Shown piece after piece: positions 24,053 through 33,890 of a DNA stretch of 64,000 nucleotides. Origin of the DNA: Salvia splendens (taxonomy: Eukaryota; Streptophyta; Magnoliopsida; Lamiales; Lamiaceae). Made by a program: the position numbers and the translations under genes. Location: contig NC_056043.1 of the NCBI RefSeq assembly GCF_004379255.2, positions 2,480,001 to 2,544,000 on the forward strand, written 5' to 3'. Below the pieces are notes generated by a model. It was not told where the DNA came from and ran no database searches. It saw only the letters and a list, made by a program, of their open reading frames with translations. The number at the start of each line of letters is the position of its first letter. Positions within the stretch are counted from its first letter, which is position 1.

Positions 24053-25312
24053 TTAATAATCTTCTCCGCCAAATTTTGCTCAAATGTGCTCCATTAGATC
24101 ATCTTGGAGTTGGGCGTGAGCGGAAGAGTCACGTGTCCTTGCCCGAATAGACAACTGTTCTTGTATACACGGATACACTCCACTGCATGGCGGACTACTT
24201 GCGGTAGAGCTTCCAGGGGCTTCAGGGTCGAACCAATTTCCCGCATCGGGTCCTTCATCTTGGACAATCATGTTGTGCAAGATTATGCACGTATACATGA
24301 TGTCGACCATGCTCTCCATGAACCACGTACGAGCCGGGGCTTTGATAATGTTGAAGCGAGCTTGGAGAACCACGAACGCCCGCTCCACATCCTTCCCAGC
24401 AGTCTCCTGCTTCTGCGCAAAAAGCGTCTGCTTTGCGTTCACAAGCCTGGTGCACGTCTTTACGAAGGTTGGCCACTTCGGGTAGATGTCGTCGGCAAGA
24501 TAGTACCTCATTTTATAGCGCCGGTTTTTAGCGGTGAAGTTGATGGCCGGCGCTTTACCATCCAAAACTTCGACGAAGAGGTCGGATTGGTGGAGCACGT
24601 TTATGTCATTGTTCGAGCCGGGGACCTCGAAGTACGCATGTCAGATCCATAGCCGGTAGTCGGCAACGGCCTCGAGTATAACGGTGGGGTGGGTGCCTTT
24701 GTGGCCGCTCATGTACGACCCCCTCCACGCCACCGGGCAATTCTTCCATTGCCAGTGCATGCAATCGACACTGCCAAGCGTCCCGGGGAATCCGTGCACT
24801 TCTTCATGAAGGTGGAGCAGAAACTGGCAATCTGTCGTGCTTGGCTTCCGGAGAAATTCGTCGGTGAAGGCTGCCCGGACGCCTTTACATAATTGGATCA
24901 AGCACATTCTCCCATTGCTTTTTCCGATATGGAGGTATTCGTCGAACACATCCGCCGTTTGTCCAATCGCAAGCTGACGGATTGCTGCAGTACATTTCTG
25001 TAGCGTCGTGTGGCTGGGACGGCCGACGGCGTCAAACCTTTCTTGGAAGAACTCTTCCCGGGCCGCCAATGTATTTGCGATGTGGAGAAATAGCGGTCGC
25101 CGCATGCGGAAACGGCGATGGAAGTAGGTTTCTCCCCATACCGGGTTATCGCAGAAGTAGTCACGTACTAACCTTGCGTCGGCTTCCTCCCAGTTACGAT
25201 GGATGTAAGTCCGGGAGCGTCTTTGGGGCGGCGCGGCTTCCTCCGCCTCCCGGCGTCGATCTTCTTCAAGTGATTCTTCTATTATTCGACGCATTTGCTC
25301 ATATGGATCCAT
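24053..25312 (-). pseudogene. Harbinger transposase (HARBI1-like DDE nuclease) with two stop codons
   Basis: A single 420-codon frame runs from ATG at 25312 to TAA at 24053-24055, interrupted by two TGA codons: at 24641-24643 (YRLWI-stop-HAYFEVPG) and 24080-24082 (DDLMEHI-stop-AKFGGE). The family normally has Trp at the second site; the deleted relative at 31,4xx reads HIWAKFG there. The first also looks like a lost Trp. The DDE_Tnp_4 catalytic residues are all present: D in SVDCMHW, D in SNNDINV and E in DVERAF. A TATA-like box (TATAAATA, 25436-25443) lies 124 bp before the ATG. Without suppression of the stops the product would lose its second and third catalytic residues, so it is probably inactive. 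Confidence 0.9.
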
Positions 25313-25435
25313 TAGATCGATTAAATTTGGGGGAATAATAAAAGAGATGATTTGAGATGAAAATTGGAGAGGAAAAAGAGAGGATTTGAGAGGTTTAGAT
25401 TTGTGTTTGCGTGTGAAATGAGGATGAAATAGGAG

Positions 25436-25443
25436 TATTTATA
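25436..25443 (-). promoter_or_regulatory. TATA box of the Harbinger transposase
   Basis: On the minus strand the sequence reads TTTTTTACTCTATAAATAC, 124 bp before the transposase ATG. The same phrase precedes ORF1 in the element at 44,887-46,885. Confidence 0.7.
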
Positions 25444-25785
25444 GAGTAAAAAACTAAAAATAAAAGAAAGAAAACGGTCGAAAAATATAATATTTCCGTT
25501 TTCGAATTTTTATTATTTTTTATTTAATTCGATTTTTTTTTTAAAATGAATTATTGCGTCAGCGTGACGAAACTCACTCGCGGGCCGGTGAGTGGGCGTC
25601 ACGCAAGGCCTAGGAGCGCCCCACGTCGCGGGAGCGCGTGGCGAGACGTCTCGCGCTGCGTCTCAGCGTGACGGGCGTCCCGGCTGGATGGTGATGGGAT
25701 GGGACGCTGCAACACGTCCCGCCACCGTTTCGTCACGGAGGAACGAAATTCGGGCCATCCGTGTAACGCGTTGCGGGTGGCCTAA

Positions 25786-26412
25786 TCGTTTGCCTTTACC
25801 AATCATTTACCTTCATTGGACTATGAATCAACTACAACAATATAAAAATTTAAAATTATCAAGGGCTTGGATTTATTAGCTTATTATTTTTATATATCTA
25901 AATGAATCCTAAAAAGTGTGAATGTTTTATAATTGAACCATTTAAGGTTTTATTTTGGTTTCCTAATGTATTCCTCTTTCCGACTACTAGAGGACTAATC
26001 TCTCGTCCCAACGATCAAATACAAATTTTATAAATCATCAAGAGCTTGTATTTATTAGTTCATTGTTTTATCTATCTAAATGAACCCTAAAAAGTGCATG
26101 TTTCATAATAGAACCATTTCGTTTTCGGGACTTTTTGTTTCATAATAGAACCATTTCGTTTTCGGGACTTTTTTGCCAAATGGTTTTTTCCATTCACATG
26201 TACGTTGACCTCATGCTTAAGGGATGAGGTGTTGAACCACCGCGCCAACTATGTTGGTTATTTTAAAGATAATTTTGTACTATCACGTTGCTATCACACA
26301 TTGCGAATTTGCGATGAGTATATGTGCATGTACAAAAATAACACAAAGATATAAATATTTGAATCACCGGTGAGGATTGAAAAGTTTCTAAAACATTTCA
26401 GAAATAAATGAT
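25786..26412. other. AT-rich spacer with diverged duplications, 3' of psaK
   Basis: A block near 25,845-25,945 (TTATCAAGGGCTTGGATTTA ... AATCCTAAAAAGTG) recurs in diverged form near 26,030-26,120. A roughly 43-bp unit (TTTCATAATAGAACCATTTC plus GTTTTCGGGACTTTTT) is tandemly repeated at about 26,100-26,173. No gene seen. Confidence 0.6.
26100..26173. repeat. 43-bp direct tandem duplication
   Basis: Two adjacent copies of TTTCATAATAGAACCATTTC, each followed by GTTTTCGGGACTTTTT, nearly identical. Confidence 0.8.
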
Positions 26413-27525
26413 TTACAAAGCACCAATGTTCTTTAGACCAAGTACAACTCCAACCCCAATTATGTGACCCACGGTCCCGCATGCCAATGTATCCGCTAGG
26501 GTGAAGCCAGCCGGGTCACCGGTTTGGAGTCCCGAGTCTCTTGCCTCCAATTTCAGTCCGGCTGTTGCCTTTCTGTTCGCTGATGGAGCCAATCCGAATC
26601 GGCCCGCGAACAACATCAAACTAGTAGCAGTAACCATGATCTGCATACCGAAATCATTAATTCATACTCTTTTTTTTACATTACTTTTCTACCATTCATT
26701 CGCAACTCATGTATTCTATAGTATATATTCCGTTAATCATGGCTCAAGATTTTTGGACACATACTATGTTACACGAGACGGTCTGAATAGAAAAACAAAC
26801 TATGAATAATGGGACAAAAAGAGTAGTGTTATTTTTGTCTCAAGCTTTACCAGATTTGTGGGCGAGCCGATGAAGTCGCAACGAGCACCCAAAGCTCCCT
26901 GTCCTCTGCGCCTCATGGGTTGGACAGCCACCTGAGATGAACATTTCAATATGTTAGCATTTAGTCACGTTATTATTTCAATTTTGTGACAACATTTGGT
27001 TACATTATAATTAATTCAATTTCATGTAACACTATTTTTCGAATTAAAACACTATCAAGGTGTAGAATCAAACACTCATCAGAACTGACTTGTAATTTAA
27101 TTGATATAGTACATATATTGTTGGATTTAAATGGATAGTACATTAATAGGAGTTAAAATACTACAATAATCACAAATTATATTATATATCTATATAATGA
27201 GACAATAAACTACATATCTAATAATTTTCCCATTAATCTCTTGCCATTTATTAATATACCTTAACTAATTACACTACTCTTGTGCATTAAAAGACTGGAA
27301 AACACTCACATAAATGCAAGGAAAGGTTTTTCAGTTACCAAACTACTCCACTATGTTTTTTATTATTCCTATATAATCAGTATATTGTCTGAATTGATAC
27401 AATGAAATACTAAGTTGAGTAAAAAAAATATGAAAACTAACCAAGCTCTTGACAGGAGAGAGAGTTGCTGTTTGGGGCTTGAGCCCATTGAACTGTGGAA
27501 GGGAAGTCATCACAACAGATGCCAT
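26413..27525 (-). CDS. PSAK: Photosystem I reaction centre subunit PsaK, chloroplast precursor
   Basis: Small thylakoid-membrane subunit that stabilises LHCI docking on photosystem I. There are three exons: 27442-27525, 26851-26931 and 26413-26640, with GT-AG junctions, 130 aa in all, the normal length. The first exon ([18 protein letters not shown]) is a chloroplast transit peptide rich in Ser/Thr. Exon 2 gives [20 protein letters not shown] with the cleavage region. Exon 3 has the two membrane helices of mature PsaK ([20 protein letters not shown] and [20 protein letters not shown]) joined by the conserved loop [20 protein letters not shown]. The intron between exons 2 and 3 contains sequence resembling a Stowaway-like MITE. 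Confidence 0.96.
26655..26828. mobile_element. Possible Stowaway-like MITE remnant in psaK intron 2
   Basis: The right side reads GGGACAAAAAGAGTAGTG and the left side ATACTCTTTTTTTTACATTA. These are similar to the ends of plant Stowaway MITEs (CTACTCTTTTTGTCC...). The inverted repeat is imperfect and the target duplication is not clear. Confidence 0.35.
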
Positions 27526-28841
27526 TTTTGCTTATCAAACTTTATTCTCTCTCTCCTTTCTTGAGTGAATATTAAGTTATGAACTTGGTAGAATGATTAT
27601 AAGTTTGGAGAGAGAGAAATAAATCTGGTTTCAGCCACATGAAGAGCTTGTGGACTCAAGGAGCTGATTTGGATGCACTTGGATACTTGATGCTGACATG
27701 GAACTCCATCATTGGTTTATTCTATATGGATAAGATTGTTAAGGGTGGAAAATATTTCAATTGGTGCATATATGATCATCTACATAATCTCACTTATATA
27801 CGTTTAAAAAGAAAAGGCCACCCTTATATTTCCAATGGGACACATTGCTATATTTCAATGTCAAAATCGATCATTTAAATAAAATTGCATGAGTAGTGCA
27901 AAAATTAATCTCTATTATTTTGCCAATTCTCATATGTTATTATTTTTTTCCATCTAATTCATTAAATAATATTTTCTTAGATCTCATGCAAAAAAGAAAT
28001 ATTTCGACTAACTTGGGACATATGATGTATATTTCAAACCCGAAAATCCAATTTTCTAAAAAAATAAATCCTCACGAAACGAAAATCTAATCACAATTCC
28101 AATATCCGAATAGAAATCCAAACTGATCCCAACATAAAAAAAATCCTAACAAAATTAATATTTCCATTTGATTTGATATGGACATATGGTAATTCTGATT
28201 ATGAATATTTTGTTCACCCCTGATCTCAATATCTTTATTACTCCTATCATTTGAGTTCATTTAGCATGGTTCTCCACCCTATTGGAAAAGTAGACTTGAG
28301 AAATTATAAAATTTCAACCTATTCAATCATTCTTGGGCCTTTCAACAATGGGCCTTTCATCAGCTGCTTTCGGGCTGTACATTCAAAAGGCCGCCCAATA
28401 TCAGCCCACTGACATACATATTAAATTTTTTAAAAAGATACGACAAAAAAGTAGAGCAAAAAATAAATACGTAGAAAGAAAAAAGAGCCGCCGAAAACCG
28501 AAAATCAGCAGGTATACCCTCCGCCGCCGCGCCCTCCCCCGCCGTCGGCATCAGATTCTACTTTCTCCAACTCGGTTACACTCGAAACTCATCACTTGAA
28601 TCCGCAGAACAAAGCTCTAATTTTGCTGAGGTTCGCTTTTCTTTCACTACGAACTAACTAATCACTTTATTGCTTGTTTCTCTCTACTACTAATTTAATG
28701 CTATTTATCAAAAGGGTTGCTTTTATCTCGATGATTTTGGTTAATTATTCGATAAAGTTAGTTTCTTTGCTAGTCACTTAAACCTATATGCAATTTACTG
28801 AATTTTACAGATTGTTATCTTCTTTGTTTTTGAAGGAAAAG
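27526..28841. promoter_or_regulatory. Divergent spacer between psaK (-) and the AIR synthetase gene (+)
   Basis: The left part is the psaK promoter and leader (CTCTCTCTC-type runs just upstream of its ATG). The right part (about 28,480-28,840) is a probable 5' UTR of the AIR synthetase gene: a GC-rich stretch with CCGCCGCCGCGCCC, then a likely 5' UTR intron ending at TTACAG (28,805-28,810). Short ORFs here have no recognisable protein pattern. Confidence 0.45.
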
Positions 28842-28944
28842 ATGAACACTTTGTGCAAACCAAACACAGGGCTCTCCCGCTGTATCTGGAATTCCACTAG
28901 TCCTATTGGTAAAGGTGATTTAACAAGAGGTTTCCTGCCCTTCT

Positions 28945-29070
28945 TTTCCAAGAATGAAATTAGAATTAGAAGAGGAGCTAGGAAAGACAGAGCTGTGGTT
29001 TCTATCTTTTCCAAGAATGAACTTAGAATTAGAAGAGGAGCTAGGAAAGACAGAGCTGTGGTTTCTATGT
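28945..29070 (+). repeat. 63-bp in-frame tandem duplication in AIR synthetase exon 1
   Basis: The unit FSKNEIRIRRGARKDRAVVS plus one residue occurs twice in a row (21 codons per copy, period 63 bp). The copies are nearly identical; the first has NEI where the second has NEL. It lies in the transit-peptide region, where length is tolerated. Confidence 0.9.
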
Positions 29071-29478
29071 CGAGTACCGAGGCCGCAGAAAAGAGTGATG
29101 GACTCACGTACAAGGATGCCGGTGTTGACATTGATGCTGGTTCCGAGCTTGTTAAGAGAATAGCCAAGATGGCTCCAGGGATCGGAGGTTTTGGAGGGCT
29201 CTTTCCATTAGGTATTGCTCTATTGTTATATTCAATAGACGATGCTGAGATTTTGTTGGCTCATACTGAGCTCGTATTAGAATATGATTACCATGAATTC
29301 GTGTATATTTATCTTTGGTTCATGTATTAGGGGATTCCTATTTGGTTGCTGGCACGGATGGAGTTGGAACAAAGCTTAAGCTTGCTTTCGAGACTGGAAT
29401 TCATGATACTATTGGCATTGATTTGGTACACAAACAAAAAATAGTCCATGGATGTTATTTGTTAGTCATGCTGGTGGT

Positions 29479-29495
29479 AATGTGTGTGTGTGTGT
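29479..29495. repeat. (TG)n microsatellite in AIR synthetase intron 2
   Basis: Short TGTGTG run just before the splice acceptor at 29,508. Confidence 0.7.
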
Positions 29496-30962
29496 TTTTT
29501 AAATTCAGGTTGCGATGAGTGTTAATGACATTATCACATCAGGAGCTAAGCCTTTGTTTTTCCTTGATTACTTTGCCACAAGCCGTCTAGATGCAGACCT
29601 TGCAGAGAAGGTATTGGTTGTCATCAGTTGATTTTTTCATTTATTAGATGGAAATAGTTGTAATTTTGTTATATATATACGAATACAGGTCATTAAAGGC
29701 ATTGTAGATGGTTGCCAACAATCTGATTGTGCTCTTCTCGGGGGAGAGGTACTTTTGGCTATTTCGATCTGTTTAGTGCTTTGAAAACATGCTGGTAAAA
29801 TGTTAGGTGTTTTGGCTACCATCTGAAGTTCTTAAAAGTATATTTTTCTGTATTCCAAAAATTAGCTAATATCTATGTTGAATTGCTTCTTATTTTGTCA
29901 GCTGATAGTGTTTATTCAGCAATTTCTATATGGATGATGGAAAGCAAGTTACTATTTCTCATTTGCCCATTCAATTATAAAGTCTTGGCCTTACAATACA
30001 ACCCCCTCATTCTTAAGTAAATTGTGCTTTTGGAACTGGAAACCGATATCTGAACATTGTCTTAGACTTGAATCGACTATCCTTGATATCTTTCAGACTG
30101 CAGAGAGGCCTGATTTTTATGCTGATGGTGAGTATGATCTAAGCGGCTTTGCTGTTGGGATCGTAAAGAAGGACTCTGTGGTCTTCCCTCTAGTGGAGTG
30201 CACTCAAACGGTTTCTCTCTTGTCAGAAGGTTTGCATCTGTTCCCCTGAGATTGCTTGTTTTTTGTCAGTATCATATTTCCATATTTCCTCAAAACAAAA
30301 TCAGCTAATAGCCTATTCCGATTGCAGTAATCCAGGGTGTTAGAAAGAAGTGGCCTTTCTTTGACAGACAATCTTCCTGGCTCGTCTCTTAGTCTGGGCG
30401 AAGCTCTGTTATATATGTAAAGCAGGTAATGCCTTTAAAGTTCTTGCTTCTACGACATATATCACATGCCACTCGTTATCCATTTTCGTTAACCTTTTTG
30501 CAATGCGTGACGCAGGTTCTTGACATCATTAGCAGAGGTGGCGTCAAAGGGATCGCCCACATCACGGGCGGTGGTTTCACCGACAGCATACCCCGTGCTT
30601 TCCCAAAGGGCCTCGGTGCTCTCATATATGAGAACTCATGGGATGTTCCTCCTGTTTTCAAATGGATTCAAGAGGTCAGCATCAATTTGTGTTGGCCTTA
30701 TTATCTTAACACAATCTCACTTTAACCTTTGATGAATTTCAAGGCTGGTAGAATAGAAGACGCGGAGATGAGCCGGACTTTTAACATGGGGGTCGGGATG
30801 GTCCTCGTGATGAAGGAGGAGGCCGCTCTCGGATTAGTTCGAGACAAACATGCAAAGAACTCGGTGTACCGGATTGGTAAGAGCATCCACAACGGAGAGC
30901 ATGTGCTCGTCCGTCCGTCCGTGCCAGCGGCGCGGAGGAGCTGTCCGCCGCTGCGCTCTTGC

Positions 30963-31008
30963 CGCTGGCACGGCGCTGCTCGATGCATCGAGCAGCGCCG
31001 TGCCAGCG
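30963..31008. repeat. 46-bp perfect palindrome in the Harbinger derivative
   Basis: The left arm CGCTGGCACGGCGCTGCTCG plus ATG is followed directly by its exact reverse complement, with no spacer (centre 30985/30986). It is GC-rich in an AT-rich neighbourhood. It could extrude as a cruciform or fold as an RNA hairpin. Confidence 0.9.
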
Positions 31009-31243
31009 AGCAGGCGACGTGACAGCGTGTGATTGGCCAACGGCATATCCGTTGGAAAATCATTTATTTATTTATTTTTTAAAAAAGCGAAAATAATACC
31101 AAAAAAAAAAATATTTTCTCAATCCCAAAAAATGGTCGTTTTCATCATCCATTTTTCTTATCAAATCATCTCTCATTCATCTATCATTCATATTTTTCAT
31201 ACAACTTAATATCTACACCTTCATCTCTCACTCAAAACCTCAA

Positions 31244-31469
31244 ATGGATTTCACCCATCTTATTGCGGAAGCCGAGCGCGAAGAACAAGAATACTATGAA
31301 CAACATCGTGCCGCTTATGAAGCATATGTCGTCTCCCCCACGCCGAGGTGTGCATACGACAGAGGGTGAGAGGATCGAAACAAGGCACACAATGCGCGAT
31401 ACTCGAACCCACGTTGAGCTACAAGAAGACCTAATCAAACACATTTGGGCAAAATTCGGCCACGAGTAG
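31244..31469 (+). pseudogene. Fused remnant of Harbinger transposase N- and C-termini
   Basis: The frame from ATG at 31244 (about 43 codons, acidic and Tyr-rich N-terminus) stops at a TGA. A second frame, open to the stop at 31467-31469, contains TRTHVELQEDLIKHIWAKFG, homologous to the C-terminus of the transposase at 24,053-25,312 (QLQDDLMEHI...). Some 300 residues of the catalytic domain are absent. Confidence 0.75.
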
Positions 31470-31496
31470 TGTTTTTTTTTATTTTAGGAGTTGAAT

Positions 31497-31650
31497 TATG
31501 TATTTTTTATTGATTAGGAGTTTAATTATGTAATTTTTAATTTTTAGGATTTTAATTATGTAATTTTTATTTTTTAGGATTTTAATTATGTAATTTTTAT
31601 TTTTTAGGATTTTAATTATGTAATGTTTAATTTTTAATGTATTTTGTAAT
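31497..31650. repeat. AT-rich tandem repeat inside the Harbinger derivative
   Basis: About four copies of a 31-bp unit (TTTTTAGGATTTTAATTATG followed by TAATTTTTA), diverged in the first copy. It follows the transposase remnant, where a 3' UTR would be. Confidence 0.8.
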
Positions 31651-32828
31651 ATTATTCTGGTTATTTTTAATGTATTTTACTTTTGTGGAAATGTTTTTAT
31701 TTAAATTGAATAATGGAATGGTGGGACCCTTGTGCTCGTCCTTGCAGAAGAGCACGGATGTGGGTGTTGTGCTCTTGCCTAAAAGCAGGTAGAAAAAGTG
31801 GAGTCGGGCCCACATCCGTGTTCGTTGGCAAGAGCACGGTTGTGGATGCTCTAAGGTTGTTAGCGGGGATGGCGTGAGCTATCGATAGTCTGTTCCGACA
31901 CAACCATGTTGTGCTTTGCCACAGCCTTGAGATGTATTCTAAGGCAATTTTCTCTTCTTTTTTCCCGGTTAAAATTGAAATATCGTATAGTATAGTTTAC
32001 CCTCTAATTTTACCAATAAAATCATTTCTTTATTCAACTATTTTCAACTTTGTATTCTAATCAAGTAAAAATTTGCTTTGTAAAATTTACAATGAAAAGG
32101 ATACAACTATTTAATCAAGTAATTTATCAATCATCGTAAATGGCCATGACATCATCTAATCTAAGCTCTGTTTAATTGAATTTAGAGACTTTGTTCGTGA
32201 GAGAATATAACATGTCCACTACAAATGATGGTATATTTTGATAACTTCAGCTAGGCAAAATAGTACAGTAGCAGTTTATTTATGATAATAATAGTATTAT
32301 ATTAAAAGTTGGGAAGTTATCAAATATTCAAACGGTGTATGATTTAGTAGCAAAGTCATATCTCCCAACCAAAATAAATACCAAGGAAGAAGAGATATAA
32401 AAATAGAAAAAGAGAGAAAGATGGATGTATTCCATTCCATCCCACACCGATGGTGTTAGAAAAGTTGTAGGTGTAACCTATATTATATAAACAAGGCTGG
32501 GAAGAGAAGTAAAATATCTTTGCGCTTGGGGCAATGACGCAGCTAGTGAGGTTTTAACCGAGGCGCGTTTATTGCTGGTTGAAAACTATTTCCAAACCCC
32601 CTCTTCGGCCCGGGCTTGACTTGGGCCGTCGAGAATTTCTGGAAGGGCTCCCTTTTTGGGTAAAGCCCGTTAATTCAGTTAAATTGTTTTGGGCCTATGC
32701 CTGTCCATTTTATAGTCCATGTGCCTACTTTAGTTCAAATATATTGAATTTTTTACTGAATCATTTTAATTGAGTCTCATTATCCATAATTGGTCGATTA
32801 AAATACGTCTAAACTATAATTAAATAAT

Positions 32829-32956
32829 TTTCATATGTAGCTTGGCCCATTTTATGCGATTTTGATTCGAGTTGGGCTTTTGCTCTTTGAGCCGTCTTCA
32901 TATGAAATAATTTTCATATGTAGCTTGGCCCATTCGATTTTGATTCGAGTTGGGCT
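32829..32956. repeat. ~72-bp diverged tandem duplication
   Basis: AATTTTCATATGTAGCTTGG, followed by CCCATT..CGATTTTGATTC and GAGTTGGGCT, occurs twice with a start-to-start distance of about 72 bp. The first copy has an extra TTATG. Confidence 0.75.
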
Positions 32957-33047
32957 AATTAAACTATGTTTAGCTTTTATTTCCAAATAATACTAATTGC
33001 TTATATATAGAGCATTATCATAACAAATTATTGTAGAAGTGAAGAAA

Positions 33048-33071
33048 TATTATTATTATTATTATTATTAT
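33048..33071. repeat. (ATT)n microsatellite
   Basis: About eight uninterrupted trinucleotide units. Confidence 0.8.
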
Positions 33072-33699
33072 AGATTATAGATAGAATTATCATAAGGTAG
33101 CACTTTTCTATTTTATTTTTTGCGCTAAAGATAGTTTTACCAAAATAATACTCACAAATATGTATGTATAGGAGACTAGGAGTAGGATCCACTAAGAATT
33201 ATATTTAAAATGAAGAAATGAGAAACAAGTATAAATTCCATGAAAAAGAGATGTGCGGGTTTGAGTTCGAATTTCACTAGATGCGAAAAATATATTGTTC
33301 ACCCCTTATTTGTACTAAAATTTATGTATTTATACAAACTTAATGTAATAATATTTCACATTTCTCACTAAAATCCAGTTGTGACTTGTGATTGCCCGAA
33401 TGTTTTTATTATATTTATATATCAGTCACTACAAAAAATATGCAAATTGTCAAGGGATTTGCTGACAACATAATATCCATCTGCATTTATTGATGGATTA
33501 CCAAGGGATTTGCCGTTGGTAATTTTCCTGACATCATTTTCGACGAGATAGGGACGGAGTTTGTTAGTTTATTTTACCGACGAGGAATTCCGTGGGTAAA
33601 GCTATTTTTTTAAATAGCTTATTATTTTATAAAAAGCTATTTTCCGAGGGGTTGTGTGCCCTCGGAAATCTGAAATTTAATTTCACGGGTTTATTTAAC

Positions 33700-33890
33700 T
33701 TTTTTACTTTTCTTTTCAACCCAAGCCCTCATTTTACCGCTTTTCTCTCTTTCTCCTCGATTCCGTGGAACCCGTCGCCGACTGAGAAGGATCTCGTGGG
33801 GCGTCCCCGGTGGAAGAGAACTCTGGAGGAAGATTCGTGGAGCGTCTCTGGCGGAAGATTCCTGATCTCTCACTTGGTATCTCCTATTTT
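33700..33890 (+). other. Promoter/leader-like GC-richer segment inside the CACTA element
   Basis: A CT-rich stretch is followed by a short GC-rich open segment (CCGTCGCCGACTGAGAAGGA and onward) and a GT donor-like site near 33,875. It looks like the 5' end of a plant gene carried in the element: either the element's own promoter or a captured host exon. Confidence 0.3.

Larger units (their letters stand above)
23776..25782 (-). mobile_element. PIF/Harbinger DNA transposon, transposase-only
   Basis: A 2007-bp element with roughly 15-bp terminal inverted repeats (left GCCCATCCGCAACGC; right, read inward, GGCCACCCGCAACGC; 13/15 match). It is flanked by TAA on both sides (23773-23775 and 25783-25785), the 3-bp target typical of PIF/Harbinger. 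It carries one gene, a transposase on the minus strand, and no Myb-like ORF1. Its subterminal DNA matches the element at 44,887-46,885: runs of 'TTAAGAGACGG' type on one side, and 'GTGACGCCCACTC.CCGGCCCGCGAGTG' followed by 'CTGACGCAATAA' on the other. Confidence 0.9.
30881..31851 (+). mobile_element. Internally deleted PIF/Harbinger element inserted in the AIR synthetase last exon
   Basis: A 971-bp element with perfect 13-bp inverted ends GAGCATCCACAAC, flanked by TAA on both sides (30878-30880 and 31852-31854). Removing the element and one TAA restores reading through ...YRIG-K-VVSGDGVSYR-stop, so the insertion is precise. Inside, an ATG at 31,244 opens MDFTHLIAEAEREEQEYYEQ, which resembles a transposase N-terminus. 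From about 31,360, in another frame, comes a transposase C-terminus (HVELQEDLIKHIWAKFG). The catalytic core is deleted, so it can only be mobilised in trans. Confidence 0.88.
28842..31888 (+). pseudogene. Plastid AIR synthetase (phosphoribosylformylglycinamidine cyclo-ligase, PurM/PUR5), decayed
   Basis: The enzyme converts FGAM to AIR in purine synthesis. Exons: 28842-29211, 29331-29425, 29509-29610, 29689-29748, 30097-30229, 30336-30425, 30516-30674, 30744-30880 continuing at 31855-31888. PurM signatures include [74 protein letters not shown] and GGVKGIAHITGGGFTD. Damage: in exon 5 the frame shifts after KKDSV, and the normal continuation LPSSGVHSNGFSLVRR appears in another frame, so about 14 codons are missing. 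In exon 6 the sequence after LGEAL lacks about four codons and shifts frame before VIYVKQ. A Harbinger derivative splits the last exon. There is also a 63-bp in-frame duplication near the N-terminus. Assembly error could explain one indel, but hardly all of them together. Confidence 0.85.
31889..33423. other. AT-rich spacer, 3' of AIR synthetase
   Basis: No gene recognised. It holds a tandem duplication at about 32,829-32,956 and an (ATT)n microsatellite at about 33,048-33,071. Confidence 0.5.

Noticed and set aside
24104..24652. 182-codon plus-strand ORF
   Set aside because: Antisense shadow of the Harbinger transposase.
25592..25879. 95-codon plus-strand ORF
   Set aside because: It spans the right end of the Harbinger element and the flanking DNA, so it cannot be a conserved gene.
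27639..27878. 79-codon ORF upstream of psaK
   Set aside because: It is in the psaK promoter region, has no homology pattern, and its composition is like the spacer.
28333..28599. 88-codon ORF upstream of the AIR synthetase gene
   Set aside because: Basic, low-complexity translation of a likely promoter/5' UTR. It is not continuous with the gene's start at 28,842.
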